Of a stretch of 53,418 bases of DNA, positions 22,225-30,957 are shown in pieces (position 1 is the stretch's first letter; every line of letters starts with the position of its first letter). The notes under the pieces were generated by a model. That model worked only from the letters and a program-made list of their open reading frames with translations, was not told the DNA's origin and did not search any database. Source of the DNA: a virus; IMG/VR virus record IMGVR_UViG_3300008108_000083, positions 1 to 53,418 of that record. One strand, written 5' to 3'. The position numbers and the translations under genes were made by a program.

Positions 22225-25086
22225 ATGGCAGGGCAACCAAAATTAAATCTATATAAATTTGTTTCTGTTCCTTCGGCAGGAAAGAAATTGCAAAGTGGCA
22301 CATCCTTAGTAAAAGCTTTTAATAATATTGGAGCGACGTTAAATTCTTCAGTTATTATTACAAAACAATTATATGAGGCAGTTTTAAAACAAACTCAGGA
22401 TAGAATTAAACAACAGCAAAGAGATGAAAGAAGATTAGGAAAATCTAGAGATGCTGCATCTGAAGCAAAACAAGAAGGGACAGGTAAAAAAGGTGCAGCG
22501 AGTGCAGTAAAGAATTTCTTTTCAGAATCAACTCCTAATTTTTTTCGAGGAATTGCTAATCTTGCTACATTCTTTCTTCGTGCATTTGTTATAAAAAATG
22601 TATTAAATTGGTTGGCAGATCCTTCAAATAGAGAAAAGATAGTTAAACTTGTAGAAGGAATAGGTAAAATATTAGGTTTTTTATGGAACTGGGCAAAGTC
22701 AGGAGTATTCAATACTCTTGATGGACTATCAAAAATGTTTGGCAATGGAAATTGGATTGAAAAATTAGTTGGTTTTGGTCAATTCATTGCTGGATTAGCA
22801 ACATTATTCCTTGGAGTTAGATGGTTAAAAAATCCTCTGAATTTAGTTAAGGATTTTAAGTTTGTTCTAACTACTTTGTGGAAAGGATTGACAAGTGCTA
22901 AAGCTAGATTAATTGCTCGTGCGGGATTAAATGTTCTTAGAAATCCTGTAGTACTTGGTGTTGCAGCGGTTGGAGCAACAGCATATCTTGCAAATAAAGT
23001 TACAGGGCAGCAAGATGCTGCTAAAGTGCAAACTGAAAATGCTGCAAGAGCACAACAAGGAAAATCTTTGCCTGTTCCAGGTGTAGGTGGCGTAGGTGAT
23101 GTACCTGCTAGCCCCATGTTGGAAGGCGCTGCTGAAGGAGGAATTAAGCAGCAAGGATCTCCAATGAAACCATTGAGTTCTTTACCTTCAGTAATGAAGG
23201 GTAAGGGTGGCCCTACATCTTCTCCAGTAGCAGGAAAAACTGCATCTAGAGCAACTTCTGCAGCTGATATGACCAATAAGGTCAGTAAAGCAATGTTTTT
23301 ACCTTTTAAAGTTGTAGGTGCTGGATTACTTGCTGCCATGGCAGGATCATTGTCTATGATGGGTCCATTTGGGGTAATGCTTTTACCGATGATAACTTCT
23401 TTGATGGGTCCAATTGCAGGATATTTTGGTTTACCTGCGGCACTTGTGAAGACGATTGCAGCTAAAGGAGGAAAAATATTTGGTGGGAAAGGATTTGGAG
23501 ATAATCTTGCAAGTTTATTTGGAAAGGGAAAAGGATCCAAGGGAAAAGGAAAAGCAACAGGACAATTTAAACCTAGTGGAGATACTACAGTCTTAGGATT
23601 ATTGAGTGATATTCTTGCAGCATTGATGTTTATTAATGGCAAAGGTAGTAGTAGTTCATCTACAACTCCTACTCCTACTCCAACTCCCAAACCAGCGGCA
23701 CCAAAAGCTGGAAGTACTCAAATTAAAAACTTCAAAGCAGGTGATAGTAAAGTTCAGGCATTAAAAGGAACAACACAAGATCTAGAAAATAAAGGTTATA
23801 CTTATGTTGGTGGAACAAATAATCAATTCTTTAGAGACAAACAGGGAAGATTTTATCGTGCTAAACAAGATGGGCAAACTCAAGGGTTCTTCGGTATGGG
23901 AAGAACAGATTTATTTACCCTTAGTGCAGCAGATCAAGCAGATGCAGACAAATATAATGAATTAACAGCAGCAAAATTAAAAGCAAATACAGGATCTTCA
24001 ACTGGAACAGATAAACCTAATAGATCTGTTGGCGGATGGATTACTGGACCTATGACAGGATACCCAGTATCATTAGATGGTGGTAATTCTGTTTCATTCA
24101 TTGGTCATGGAAAAGAATGGGTAGGAGGATTTGCAAAAGGTGGATCAACAGGAAATGCTTTTGTTATACCATATGATACTCCTGCAACTCGTAAAGATCC
24201 ATCCTTAACTTCAAAAAGATATTCACAAGCAAAACGATTAGGAGCTCGTCTTCCAGATAATGATAGAATTACTCACAAAGGTAGTATAGTTAAAAATACT
24301 GCTCCAGGAAGAGCAGATGGTGGAATTGTTTCTGCTGCTAAAAAAGCAGTTTCTGAAGGAAAACAAGGACCAGCAACTCCTCCATGTGCATCTTGGGTAA
24401 GAATGGTTCTTGGTATGGCAGGTCATCCAGCAGCAGATAAAGTAACTTCAACAGGAGATTTGGATCCAGAAAAGAAAACTTGGGGTAGAAATATGGCAGC
24501 ATCTTTTGCTGGATCTGATATGGGCACAGTCGTTAAAAGTCAAAGTTCTCTAGAAGGTGGTGATATTGTATTACACAAAAATACTTATGGAAATTATCCA
24601 GCAGGAGCAATTACCCATGTTTCAATTGCTTCTGGAGATGGACAAATTTATCATCAATCTACTAGTGGCGGTGCTCCAAAGAAAGGTGGAATATTTAATT
24701 TTGCTGCTGGAATTAGATTAGGTGGATCTGGAATTATTGGTGGAGATGGTGAGGGTGGACAAGATGAAGAAATGTCGTTGGAAGCGGCATTAAATATGAT
24801 CCGTCAAGGACAATCCGCAGTATTTGATACATATGGAATGAAAGCACCAGTTGCTCCAACAACTCCAACTGCTGCTACTGATAATAGAGATAAGGCAAAA
24901 CGTGATGCTAAAGATAAAGCTCGAACTGATAGAGCAAAATTAAATCCAGTACCTGTTGTTGGTAAATCTGCAGTATCGCAAGCTTCTGCTCCTGCAGCTG
25001 CAATCCCTCCCACAGCAGAAGTAGCAAAAGCAAGTGATATATTCAATTATGCCCCAACACTTTCTTTATTTCAAGTTAATTGGTAA
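22225..25086 (+). CDS. Second tape-measure-like tail protein with peptidase-like module, 953 aa
   Basis: A paralogue of the preceding gene: RDAASEAKQEGTGKKGA near residue 75, then FFLRAFVIKNVLNWLADPSN near 113. The middle has membrane-like helices (VVGAGLLAAMAGSLSMMGP). The Pro/Thr run PTPTPTPKP near 485 is a linker. VGGWITGPMTGYPVSL near 605 recalls the tape-measure GGIVTGP motif. A C-terminal CHAP/NlpC-like domain has PPCASWVRMVLGMAG (Cys), GDIVLHKNT and ITHVSIASGDGQIYHQST (His). No lysozyme-like domain is seen. Four bases separate it from the first copy. Confidence 0.8.
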   Translation: MAGQPKLNLYKFVSVPSAGKKLQSGTSLVKAFNNIGATLNSSVIITKQLYEAVLKQTQDRIKQQQRDERRLGKSRDAASEAKQEGTGKKGAASAVKNFFSESTPNFFRGIANLATFFLRAFVIKNVLNWLADPSNREKIVKLVEGIGKILGFLWNWAKSGVFNTLDGLSKMFGNGNWIEKLVGFGQFIAGLATLFLGVRWLKNPLNLVKDFKFVLTTLWKGLTSAKARLIARAGLNVLRNPVVLGVAAVGATAYLANKVTGQQDAAKVQTENAARAQQGKSLPVPGVGGVGDVPASPMLEGAAEGGIKQQGSPMKPLSSLPSVMKGKGGPTSSPVAGKTASRATSAADMTNKVSKAMFLPFKVVGAGLLAAMAGSLSMMGPFGVMLLPMITSLMGPIAGYFGLPAALVKTIAAKGGKIFGGKGFGDNLASLFGKGKGSKGKGKATGQFKPSGDTTVLGLLSDILAALMFINGKGSSSSSTTPTPTPTPKPAAPKAGSTQIKNFKAGDSKVQALKGTTQDLENKGYTYVGGTNNQFFRDKQGRFYRAKQDGQTQGFFGMGRTDLFTLSAADQADADKYNELTAAKLKANTGSSTGTDKPNRSVGGWITGPMTGYPVSLDGGNSVSFIGHGKEWVGGFAKGGSTGNAFVIPYDTPATRKDPSLTSKRYSQAKRLGARLPDNDRITHKGSIVKNTAPGRADGGIVSAAKKAVSEGKQGPATPPCASWVRMVLGMAGHPAADKVTSTGDLDPEKKTWGRNMAASFAGSDMGTVVKSQSSLEGGDIVLHKNTYGNYPAGAITHVSIASGDGQIYHQSTSGGAPKKGGIFNFAAGIRLGGSGIIGGDGEGGQDEEMSLEAALNMIRQGQSAVFDTYGMKAPVAPTTPTAATDNRDKAKRDAKDKARTDRAKLNPVPVVGKSAVSQASAPAAAIPPTAEVAKASDIFNYAPTLSLFQVNW

Positions 25087-25092
25087 AATAAT

Positions 25093-26430
25093 ATGCAAGT
25101 AGGAACTCCAAAATTAGAACAAGTTTATATACTTGATACGCAAACTAGTCAACCAAAAGTTTTTAAAAACTCAGTTAGTACTGGTAGTAATTTATTTTCT
25201 TTGGTTTCAGAGCTTGTTATAGAAGAAAGTATAGATTTTCCTGCAATTCGTGGTACAGTTACAATTAACGATTCTGCAGATTTTTATAGAAATCTCATGG
25301 GTAATGAAGTATGGGTATTTAAATTTAAAACTGGGAAGGGAGTTATCCATACATATCAACTTCAAACCTATGCTATTTCTTCTAGAATTAGAAGTGAAAA
25401 GACTGAATTATATGTTGTTCAGTTAATTGATCCAACATTTTTGAAGAATGAAACTATCAATGTTTTTGGTGCATTTTCCGATAAGAAATGTTCTGATTAT
25501 GTTGATGAAATATTGACTAGCAGCAAATATCTTGGACTTAAAAAGTCTATGATTAAAGTTGAAACAACAAAAGATCCTAAGAATTTTGTAATACCAAACT
25601 GGAGACCATATGATGCAATTAATTTTATTGCGGATAAATCAATTAGATCTGTTGAAAAAGGATCAATGTATCAATCAGGATTTATTTTTTATCAGAGTAT
25701 AAGTGGATATCATTTCACATCAATCGATAAAATGATCTCAGATATTAATAAAAGTTCTGAAAATCCTTCATATAGTTATTCACCAAAAAATATTTCAGTG
25801 AAAGCAAAGGATAAGGATGAATATTCTATCATTTCTGTAACTTTTCCTGATATGTTTAATAGTCTACAAAATGTTAGAAATGGTACTTGGTCTGGATTTG
25901 TTGCTGGTATTAATCCAGTGTTTATGAATAAGTCTAATCTTACAACAGTTAATAAGCAAATTAATGTAGCAAATCAAAGATATAATATTATTGATATGTT
26001 TCCTAAAATGGAACATTTGGATAATGGATCTATACCTATTAATATTAATGATCCAGCAACAAAACAACTTTTAACTAAGAGTAAAAGAACTAGGTTTAAA
26101 GTTTTACCCCAGAATGTTTTTTCTGGAGAAAATAATCCTAACTATGGAAATGCCTTGCAGTCAGATGTTTCTAGAGCAGCATATACATATTTGAGAAAAA
26201 ATAGTATGGAAGCAATTAAATTAAGTATAGTTGTCCCAGGAAATACTAGTTTATATGCAGGAAGTGGAATTAGAATAAATATACCTAGTATGGTTGCAAA
26301 AGGATCGGGTAGAATTGAACCAGATTTAATGTATAGTGGTTTATATCTGATTGCTTCTGTACGCCATCGTTATTCGGTAAATACTTCAACAACAGAACTA
26401 TACTTATTAAAAGATAGCATTAAAAAATGA
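25093..26430 (+). CDS. 27: gp27-like baseplate hub protein
   Basis: 445 residues (T4 391). The N-terminal pattern (ESIDFPAIRGTVTINDSADF, then GNEVWVFKF, YVVQLIDPTFLKNETINVFGAF) and the C-terminal GSGIRINIPSM...LYLIASVRHRYSVNTSTTELYL are those of hub proteins with the gp27/gpD fold. It forms the trimeric ring that holds gp5 and attaches to the tube. Gene order (gp26, two tape-like proteins, hub) supports the call. Confidence 0.8.
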   Translation: MQVGTPKLEQVYILDTQTSQPKVFKNSVSTGSNLFSLVSELVIEESIDFPAIRGTVTINDSADFYRNLMGNEVWVFKFKTGKGVIHTYQLQTYAISSRIRSEKTELYVVQLIDPTFLKNETINVFGAFSDKKCSDYVDEILTSSKYLGLKKSMIKVETTKDPKNFVIPNWRPYDAINFIADKSIRSVEKGSMYQSGFIFYQSISGYHFTSIDKMISDINKSSENPSYSYSPKNISVKAKDKDEYSIISVTFPDMFNSLQNVRNGTWSGFVAGINPVFMNKSNLTTVNKQINVANQRYNIIDMFPKMEHLDNGSIPININDPATKQLLTKSKRTRFKVLPQNVFSGENNPNYGNALQSDVSRAAYTYLRKNSMEAIKLSIVVPGNTSLYAGSGIRINIPSMVAKGSGRIEPDLMYSGLYLIASVRHRYSVNTSTTELYLLKDSIKK

Positions 26431-26442
26431 CAAAGAGGTAAC

Positions 26443-26655
26443 ATGGAAAACATCCAACAGCATATTGATCAGGATAAAAAAATTCTTGATGATCCGCAGA
26501 CATCTCCACAGGCTCGTAGACACACTCAAGAAGAACTTTCTGCATTAGAAGCATATAAAGAAAATCATCCTGGTGAAGATCATGACCCAACACCATTGGA
26601 ATTGTTCTGTGACAGCAATCCAGACGCTCTTGAATGTAGAGTTTACGAAGATTAG
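26443..26655 (+). CDS. cp12: CP12, Calvin-cycle inhibitor
   Basis: The C-terminal half PLELFCDSNPDALECRVYED is almost exactly the CP12 signature (two Cys eight residues apart, ending YED), which binds GAPDH under oxidising conditions and, with PRK, shuts down the Calvin cycle. Phage CP12 is thought to divert NADPH and carbon to nucleotide synthesis. The N-terminal Cys pair of long CP12 is absent. GAGG lies upstream of ATG 26443. It lies at the end of the hub operon, just before a new promoter. Confidence 0.88.
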   Translation: MENIQQHIDQDKKILDDPQTSPQARRHTQEELSALEAYKENHPGEDHDPTPLELFCDSNPDALECRVYED

Positions 26656-26664
26656 TAGGGGGGG

Positions 26665-26693
26665 TTGACAGAATAGTAGTATCGTGCTACTAT
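26665..26693 (+). promoter_or_regulatory. Sigma70-type promoter for tRNA-Val/tRNA-Ile
   Basis: TTGACA 26665-26670, 17 bases, TACTAT 26688-26693, preceded by seven G. A perfect 8-bp inverted repeat (AATAGTAG 26672-26679; CTACTATT 26687-26694) covers the spacer edge and -10. Confidence 0.75.
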
Positions 26694-26705
26694 TAATTTC
26701 AAATC

Positions 26706-26777
26706 GGGCGATTAGCGCAGCGGTAGCGCAGTTGCTTTACACGCAATTGGTCGGGGGTTCGAATCCCTCATCGCCCA
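26706..26777 (+). tRNA. tRNA-Val(TAC)
   Basis: 72 nt. Acceptor GGGCGAT pairs with ATCGCCC, discriminator A. Anticodon stem GTTGC/GCAAT, loop TTTACAC, anticodon TAC. T-loop TTCGAAT. Confidence 0.95.
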
Positions 26778-26780
26778 TAT

Positions 26781-26852
26781 GGGAGCATAGCTCAGTGGTA
26801 GAGCAATGTGCTGATAACGCAGAGGTCGATAGTTCAAATCTATCTGTTCCCA
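26781..26852 (+). tRNA. tRNA-Ile(GAT)
   Basis: 72 nt. Acceptor GGGAGCA pairs with TGTTCCC (one G-T), discriminator A. Anticodon loop CTGATAA with GAT. The anticodon stem ATGTG/CGCAG has an A-G mismatch at its base and one T-G pair. Confidence 0.9.
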
Positions 26853-26912
26853 TAGGTAGTACCAATTTTTATTATGAGAGTTTGAGTATTGCCTTTAGAG
26901 CCGTGGAAAGTG

Positions 26913-26940
26913 CCCTTTGAGAAAAGGGTGTACCCCCTTT
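26913..26940 (+). promoter_or_regulatory. Two mutually exclusive hairpins before the lysozyme gene
   Basis: CCCTTT (26913-26918), AAAGGG (26923-26928) and CCCTTT (26935-26940): the middle arm can pair either left (GAGA loop) or right (six-base loop). The layout resembles an attenuator or processing switch. The rest of the 118 bases between tRNA-Ile and the lysozyme start shows nothing else recognisable. Confidence 0.4.
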
Positions 26941-26970
26941 CTATACGGATGTAGAGTTCAATCGGAGTTA

Positions 26971-27603
26971 ATGTTTAATTACTTTACAACTGTAACCATG
27001 CCTCTTTTGGCAACGGTTACAACCAATATGGCAACGATGCCGATATTTCCTCCTTTAACGACACCTCCAGTGCCGTTTTCTATTATAAAGGAGTTTGAAA
27101 CGACAGCGACCAAGGAGGTTGCACCTGAAAAGCCTAAGGAGAAAAGGTTAATTTGTAAAGGGTGTTCAGAACATGAAAGCCTTGCTTTGGAATTTTTCCA
27201 AGATCAAGGAATTAAAGACAGAAACGCCCTAGCTACCATCATGGGTAACATTAAGCAAGAATCTATGTTCGTGCCTAATATCTGTGAAGGTGGTGCAAGG
27301 ACCAGTTGGAATAACTGCTACGGCGGTTATGGACTGATCCAATGGACATCTGCCAACCGTTATTATGGATTGGGTGATTTTGCTAAGAAGTTTGGTGGTT
27401 CACCATCAAATATTCATACGCAACTTCGTTATCTTACAAATGAAGTCCAATGGAAAGAGATTGAAGATAAGATGAAAGTTCCTGGTAAATCTATCAATCG
27501 TTACATGGACTATGCGTATAGTTGGATTGGTTGGGGGCATCATGGTGCTCGTACATCTTATGCACATGATTATGCTTCTCGACTGATTACGGTAGAAGTT
27601 TGA
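26971..27603 (+). CDS. Tail-associated lysozyme, 210 aa
   Basis: ATG 26971 follows CGGAG. The N-terminal ~60 residues are Pro/Thr/Val-rich, possibly a linker or weak signal region. The catalytic domain (~residues 80-210) reads SLALEFFQDQGIKDRNALATIMGNIKQESMF, then YGGYGLIQWTSANRY and YMDYAYSWIGWG, as in Phage_lysozyme2-type tail lysozymes. The Glu in KQES is the likely acid. It lies beside gp5 and gp27 and may supply the muramidase activity that T4 gp5 carries internally. Confidence 0.83.
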   Translation: MFNYFTTVTMPLLATVTTNMATMPIFPPLTTPPVPFSIIKEFETTATKEVAPEKPKEKRLICKGCSEHESLALEFFQDQGIKDRNALATIMGNIKQESMFVPNICEGGARTSWNNCYGGYGLIQWTSANRYYGLGDFAKKFGGSPSNIHTQLRYLTNEVQWKEIEDKMKVPGKSINRYMDYAYSWIGWGHHGARTSYAHDYASRLITVEV

Positions 27604-27610
27604 TATATAA

Positions 27611-27638
27611 GGGGAGAGCTGCAGACCTCCCCTTTCTT
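27611..27638 (+). terminator. Intrinsic terminator after the tail lysozyme
   Basis: GGGGAG (27611-27616) pairs with CTCCCC (27627-27632), followed by TTTCTT. It ends directly at the ATG of the next gene. Confidence 0.65.
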
Positions 27639-28058
27639 ATGTTTAATTTTAATTTTGGTCACAAAAAACCTGATAATAAACAACTAATCATAGTTGGAAC
27701 TGTATTATCAGTAATTATAGCAACACTTTCACAATGTACAGGGATTTCTGAAAGTGGATTGTGGGATTTATTAGATGAAGCCCAAAGAAAATTTTTTCCA
27801 GGTGGTATTCTTAATGAATTAATATTGAGAGATCCTAATGCTATAGATCGTAGAATTAAACGAGATGTAGATAGAGCAATCGATCAAGTAACTCCAGAGT
27901 ATAATCGCATTATTGAGGAAGCAGATAAAAAATATAAACCAAGATATTCAGAAAAAGATATTGATCCAAATCTTCAAACAGGTGAATCAAAACTGCTTGG
28001 AGGAGAAATGAGAATATGTGCAGTCTGGGCAAATGATTGTCCAACAGAGAATAAATAA
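27639..28058 (+). CDS. Hypothetical membrane-anchored protein, 139 aa
   Basis: After a short basic N-terminus there is one hydrophobic segment (QLIIVGTVLSVIIATLSQ, residues ~15-32) followed by Cys 33, so it may be a lipoprotein or signal anchor; the box LSQC is not a good lipobox. The remainder is charged and helical. ATG 27639 lacks a Shine-Dalgarno and abuts the terminator hairpin. TTG 27600 would overlap the lysozyme stop. Adjacent to lysozyme, so a lysis role such as a spanin is possible but unproven. Confidence 0.6.
   Translation: MFNFNFGHKKPDNKQLIIVGTVLSVIIATLSQCTGISESGLWDLLDEAQRKFFPGGILNELILRDPNAIDRRIKRDVDRAIDQVTPEYNRIIEEADKKYKPRYSEKDIDPNLQTGESKLLGGEMRICAVWANDCPTENK
28050..28057 (+). 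promoter_or_regulatory. Late promoter box AATAAATA
   Basis: 26 bases before the gp5 start. Confidence 0.55.
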
Positions 28059-28082
28059 TCAAGTAATTCCCACAATAAATTC

Positions 28083-30602
28083 ATGGCAGCTAGTATTGAA
28101 AATATTATAGGTGAGAATAAGACCGATTTTATGGGTCGTGGATCTTATGTGTGGTGGATTGGAGAAGTAGAAGATAAGGATGATCCACTACATCTAGGTA
28201 GAGTTAAAGTTAGAGTTCTTGGTTGGTATACTGGACCAACTAAAGAGTATAAAACTGCTTTACCTAACAAAAATTTGCCTTGGGCATTGGTATTACAACC
28301 AACTAATCAATCAGGAACTGATGGATTAGGATATTCTGCAGGTCAATTGGATCCAGGTGCAATTGTTATGGGATTTTTCATGGATGGTGAAGAAGCCCAA
28401 TTACCTGTTGTGATGGGTGTCTTAAGAACTATTAATAAAGGATTTATTAGTAAAGATGGTGGAATTGCTGCTCAATGGGCAGCAGGAAATGATGTTGCTG
28501 AAGATGGAACAGCTCTTCATAAGGGAACTCCTAATAGTTTTATTGAAACACCTGGAGGTGATCAAACTATTAGTGGAGGAAATACATCTCCATCTCCAAA
28601 TCCTTCTGCTACTGGTGGAACAGATCCTTCTAAAGGTGGAACTCCTAGACCAGATATTCCTCAGCAAGCACCTACTTTTTCTCAGGGTAGTGATGCAAAT
28701 ACAGCAAAACCAAAACTTTCGAGTTGTAAGCAACCTGCAGCTGATGGTATTAAAGGTGTTTGGCAAACATATGAATATTCTATTTGTGTTGCTTTAGAAG
28801 AATTAGCAGCAACTCTTTCAGAAAGTGTTCCTGATGGTAAGGGTGGATTTGTTAATATGCTTACAGGAGCAGTTGAAAAGGTTGATAGAATTATTGCTAA
28901 AGTAGAAAATTTAATTACTACAATTTTATCTGGATTTTTAGGTACAATTAAGCAGGCAGTAATGAATTTAATTGCTGATGTATTAGATCCTATTAAAAAA
29001 TCATTATCTACAGGAGTTCCCCTTGTAGCTACTATCGTTATGAAAGGGATTGCTCAAGTGTTACAGCAACTTCTTTGTGGATTAGATGCCACAATTTTTG
29101 CTCTTTTGAGTGATCCAATGGGTTTTGTTGAAAGTTTTGTTACAGGATTAGTTAATAAAGCATTTGATTTGGCTTCTGGTATTTTAACGACCGTTGAAAG
29201 TATTAAAGAATATATCTTCAATCAACTTAGACAAATTCTAAGTATGGTAAAGCAAGTTTTAAGTGTAATGAAACAGATTGAAGGCATTGCTAAAGCATTT
29301 AAAGGTGTTGATGAAGTCACTGGTTCATTAGGAACAAATATTTTCAAAATAGACTTTGAAAAACTAAGTGTACAGCAAATTGTTGATTTTATTGTTAATT
29401 TAGTTAGTCTTTTTGAAACTGGATGTAATCAAAAACCTTCACAACCTCAGACTGATGGATGGGTTCCATTTCTAGGTGGAACTGCTTGTGATGAACAAAA
29501 CATCAATGAATTAATTAATTTTGAAGTTGGTAATGGAGATAAACAAAGTATCTTTGATATTATGTTTCAAAATATCAATCCATTACTTTCAACTATTCAA
29601 ACTTTTGCTAACGGTGCATATATTCTCCAAAATTCCACTCCAGGAATAGAAAGTACAATTACTCGTGGAGGTAATGGAACTACTCATACTCAATCTAAGG
29701 TTGATACAAAGACACATGCAGAATACTTAAAAGGAGAGAAGCAAAAACAAGCAGGGCAAACTCCAGAAGAAAAAGCAAAAAGTCTTTTAGACCCCAAAAA
29801 ATGTCTTGTTGGTGACTATTGGGGTTATGCTGGTACTTTAACAGAAAATATTCCGTTAGATCATATGCATAAAGTTGGTGGAGATCACTTTATGAATATT
29901 GATGGGGATCTTCGATTAAAAGTTAATGGTGATTTTCATTTAGAAATAGGTGGCGGCATGTTTGTCAATGTTGCTAGTGCTCCCAAACCTAGAAATATTA
30001 AAACTGGTAAAAAGAATTCAACTGCTAAAAAGCAAGTTAAAAGTGTAATTCATTTTGCGGGAGAAGCTGATATTGGAGGAAGTGGTAGAATTCAAATGAC
30101 ATCTGCTTCTACTACTGTTGCCGCTCATCGTGGAACAGACATTAAACTTATCTCGGACACATATAATATTAATGCAGGATCAATTAACTTAAATGCTTCA
30201 AATGATTTAAATTTATCTGGTGGTAGTTCAACAACAATTAATACACCACATTTAATGCAGAACATTAATATTCCACCTTCACCTTTACCAAAGGTGATTA
30301 CTGGAATTACAACAACTGTTAGTGGTAGTATTTTAACTACAACTATTCCTGGTCTTGCTCCAGGATCTGCAGTCCCAACTATTACAACTACAAGTTGTGG
30401 ACCTATGGTAAATAGTGTTGCTGCTGGTGGTATTGTAAATAATGTTGCTGCTGGTGGTATTGTAAATAATGTTGCTGCTGGTGGTATGGTAAATAGTATT
30501 GCTGCAGGTCCATTTACCACTACATGTGCTGCTGGAGCAATCACAATCACTGCTGCGGCAGGTACTGTTGTGATTATGGGAACAGTAATTATGTTAAATT
30601 AA
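28083..30602 (+). CDS. 5: gp5, baseplate hub needle without lysozyme domain
   Basis: The N-terminal ~120 residues are the OB-fold of gp5/VgrG proteins (WIGEVEDKDDPLHLGRVKVRVLGW; GAIVMGFFMDGEEAQLPVVMGVL). Residues ~225-470 are hydrophobic and helical instead of the T4 lysozyme domain. From ~590 the triple beta-helix follows (DHMHKVGGDHFMNIDGDLRLKVNGDFHLEIGGG). Near 780 come three to four VNNVAAGGI-type octapeptides, encoded by 24-base repeats. It pierces the outer membrane at contraction. 839 residues versus 575 in T4. Confidence 0.9.
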   Translation: MAASIENIIGENKTDFMGRGSYVWWIGEVEDKDDPLHLGRVKVRVLGWYTGPTKEYKTALPNKNLPWALVLQPTNQSGTDGLGYSAGQLDPGAIVMGFFMDGEEAQLPVVMGVLRTINKGFISKDGGIAAQWAAGNDVAEDGTALHKGTPNSFIETPGGDQTISGGNTSPSPNPSATGGTDPSKGGTPRPDIPQQAPTFSQGSDANTAKPKLSSCKQPAADGIKGVWQTYEYSICVALEELAATLSESVPDGKGGFVNMLTGAVEKVDRIIAKVENLITTILSGFLGTIKQAVMNLIADVLDPIKKSLSTGVPLVATIVMKGIAQVLQQLLCGLDATIFALLSDPMGFVESFVTGLVNKAFDLASGILTTVESIKEYIFNQLRQILSMVKQVLSVMKQIEGIAKAFKGVDEVTGSLGTNIFKIDFEKLSVQQIVDFIVNLVSLFETGCNQKPSQPQTDGWVPFLGGTACDEQNINELINFEVGNGDKQSIFDIMFQNINPLLSTIQTFANGAYILQNSTPGIESTITRGGNGTTHTQSKVDTKTHAEYLKGEKQKQAGQTPEEKAKSLLDPKKCLVGDYWGYAGTLTENIPLDHMHKVGGDHFMNIDGDLRLKVNGDFHLEIGGGMFVNVASAPKPRNIKTGKKNSTAKKQVKSVIHFAGEADIGGSGRIQMTSASTTVAAHRGTDIKLISDTYNINAGSINLNASNDLNLSGGSSTTINTPHLMQNINIPPSPLPKVITGITTTVSGSILTTTIPGLAPGSAVPTITTTSCGPMVNSVAAGGIVNNVAAGGIVNNVAAGGMVNSIAAGPFTTTCAAGAITITAAAGTVVIMGTVIMLN
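30417..30488 (+). repeat. 24-base tandem repeats in the gp5 needle
   Basis: About three near-identical 24-base units encoding eight residues (VNNVAAGGI/M). One unit is one rung of a beta-helix, so copy number sets needle length. Confidence 0.8.
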
Positions 30603-30613
30603 TGGAGACTTTT

Positions 30614-30874
30614 ATGAATAATTTTTTAGAAATTGCAGAAGATGAATTCTCACAAAACTTTGATTTCTGCTTGACACTTGTACAAAGAGGTACTACAATT
30701 AAGATCGTTACGAACCAAGGAAAGGCAGTCTTATGCGTACCAATTAATGATGAGTTAAAAGACCTTATAACTAATAACATTCCATTGGAAACTCCAGACG
30801 TAGATCAAATGTCGATTGCGGAAGATCTTAAAGAACTAGAACAAGAATTCTTAAAACCGACTGAAATTGTCTGA
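30614..30874 (+). CDS. Hypothetical protein, 86 aa
   Basis: ATG 30614 has GGAG at good spacing; ATG 30602 is an in-frame alternative with no ribosome site. Acidic and helical at the C-terminus (MSIAEDLKELEQEFLKP). LTLVQRGTTIKIVTNQGKAVLCVPI looks like a small beta-sheet. Unknown function. Confidence 0.7.
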   Translation: MNNFLEIAEDEFSQNFDFCLTLVQRGTTIKIVTNQGKAVLCVPINDELKDLITNNIPLETPDVDQMSIAEDLKELEQEFLKPTEIV

Positions 30875-30878
30875 CCCC

Positions 30879-30907
30879 TTGACAACCTGCCCGAACCCTG
30901 CTATATT
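30879..30907 (+). promoter_or_regulatory. Sigma70-type promoter for tRNA-Leu
   Basis: TTGACA 30879-30884, 17 bases, TATATT 30902-30907. Transcription would begin about 45 bases before the tRNA. Confidence 0.78.
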
Positions 30908-30933
30908 ACTCTTGTCCGTGTGAGGGAAGTGTT

Positions 30934-30953
30934 GGGGGAAGGAAACTTTCCCC
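30934..30953 (+). repeat. Leader hairpin with GAAA tetraloop before tRNA-Leu
   Basis: GGGGGAAG, loop GAAA, CTTTCCCC: eight pairs with one G-T. Ends four bases before the mature tRNA. Confidence 0.7.
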
Positions 30954-30957
30954 TCTT

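Noticed and set aside
22779-23690. 303-codon open frame on the minus strand
   Set aside because: It is the antisense of the Gly/Ala/Pro-rich tape-measure-like gene. The residue mix (Pro, Asn, Leu, Ala runs) is a typical reverse shadow, without ribosome site.
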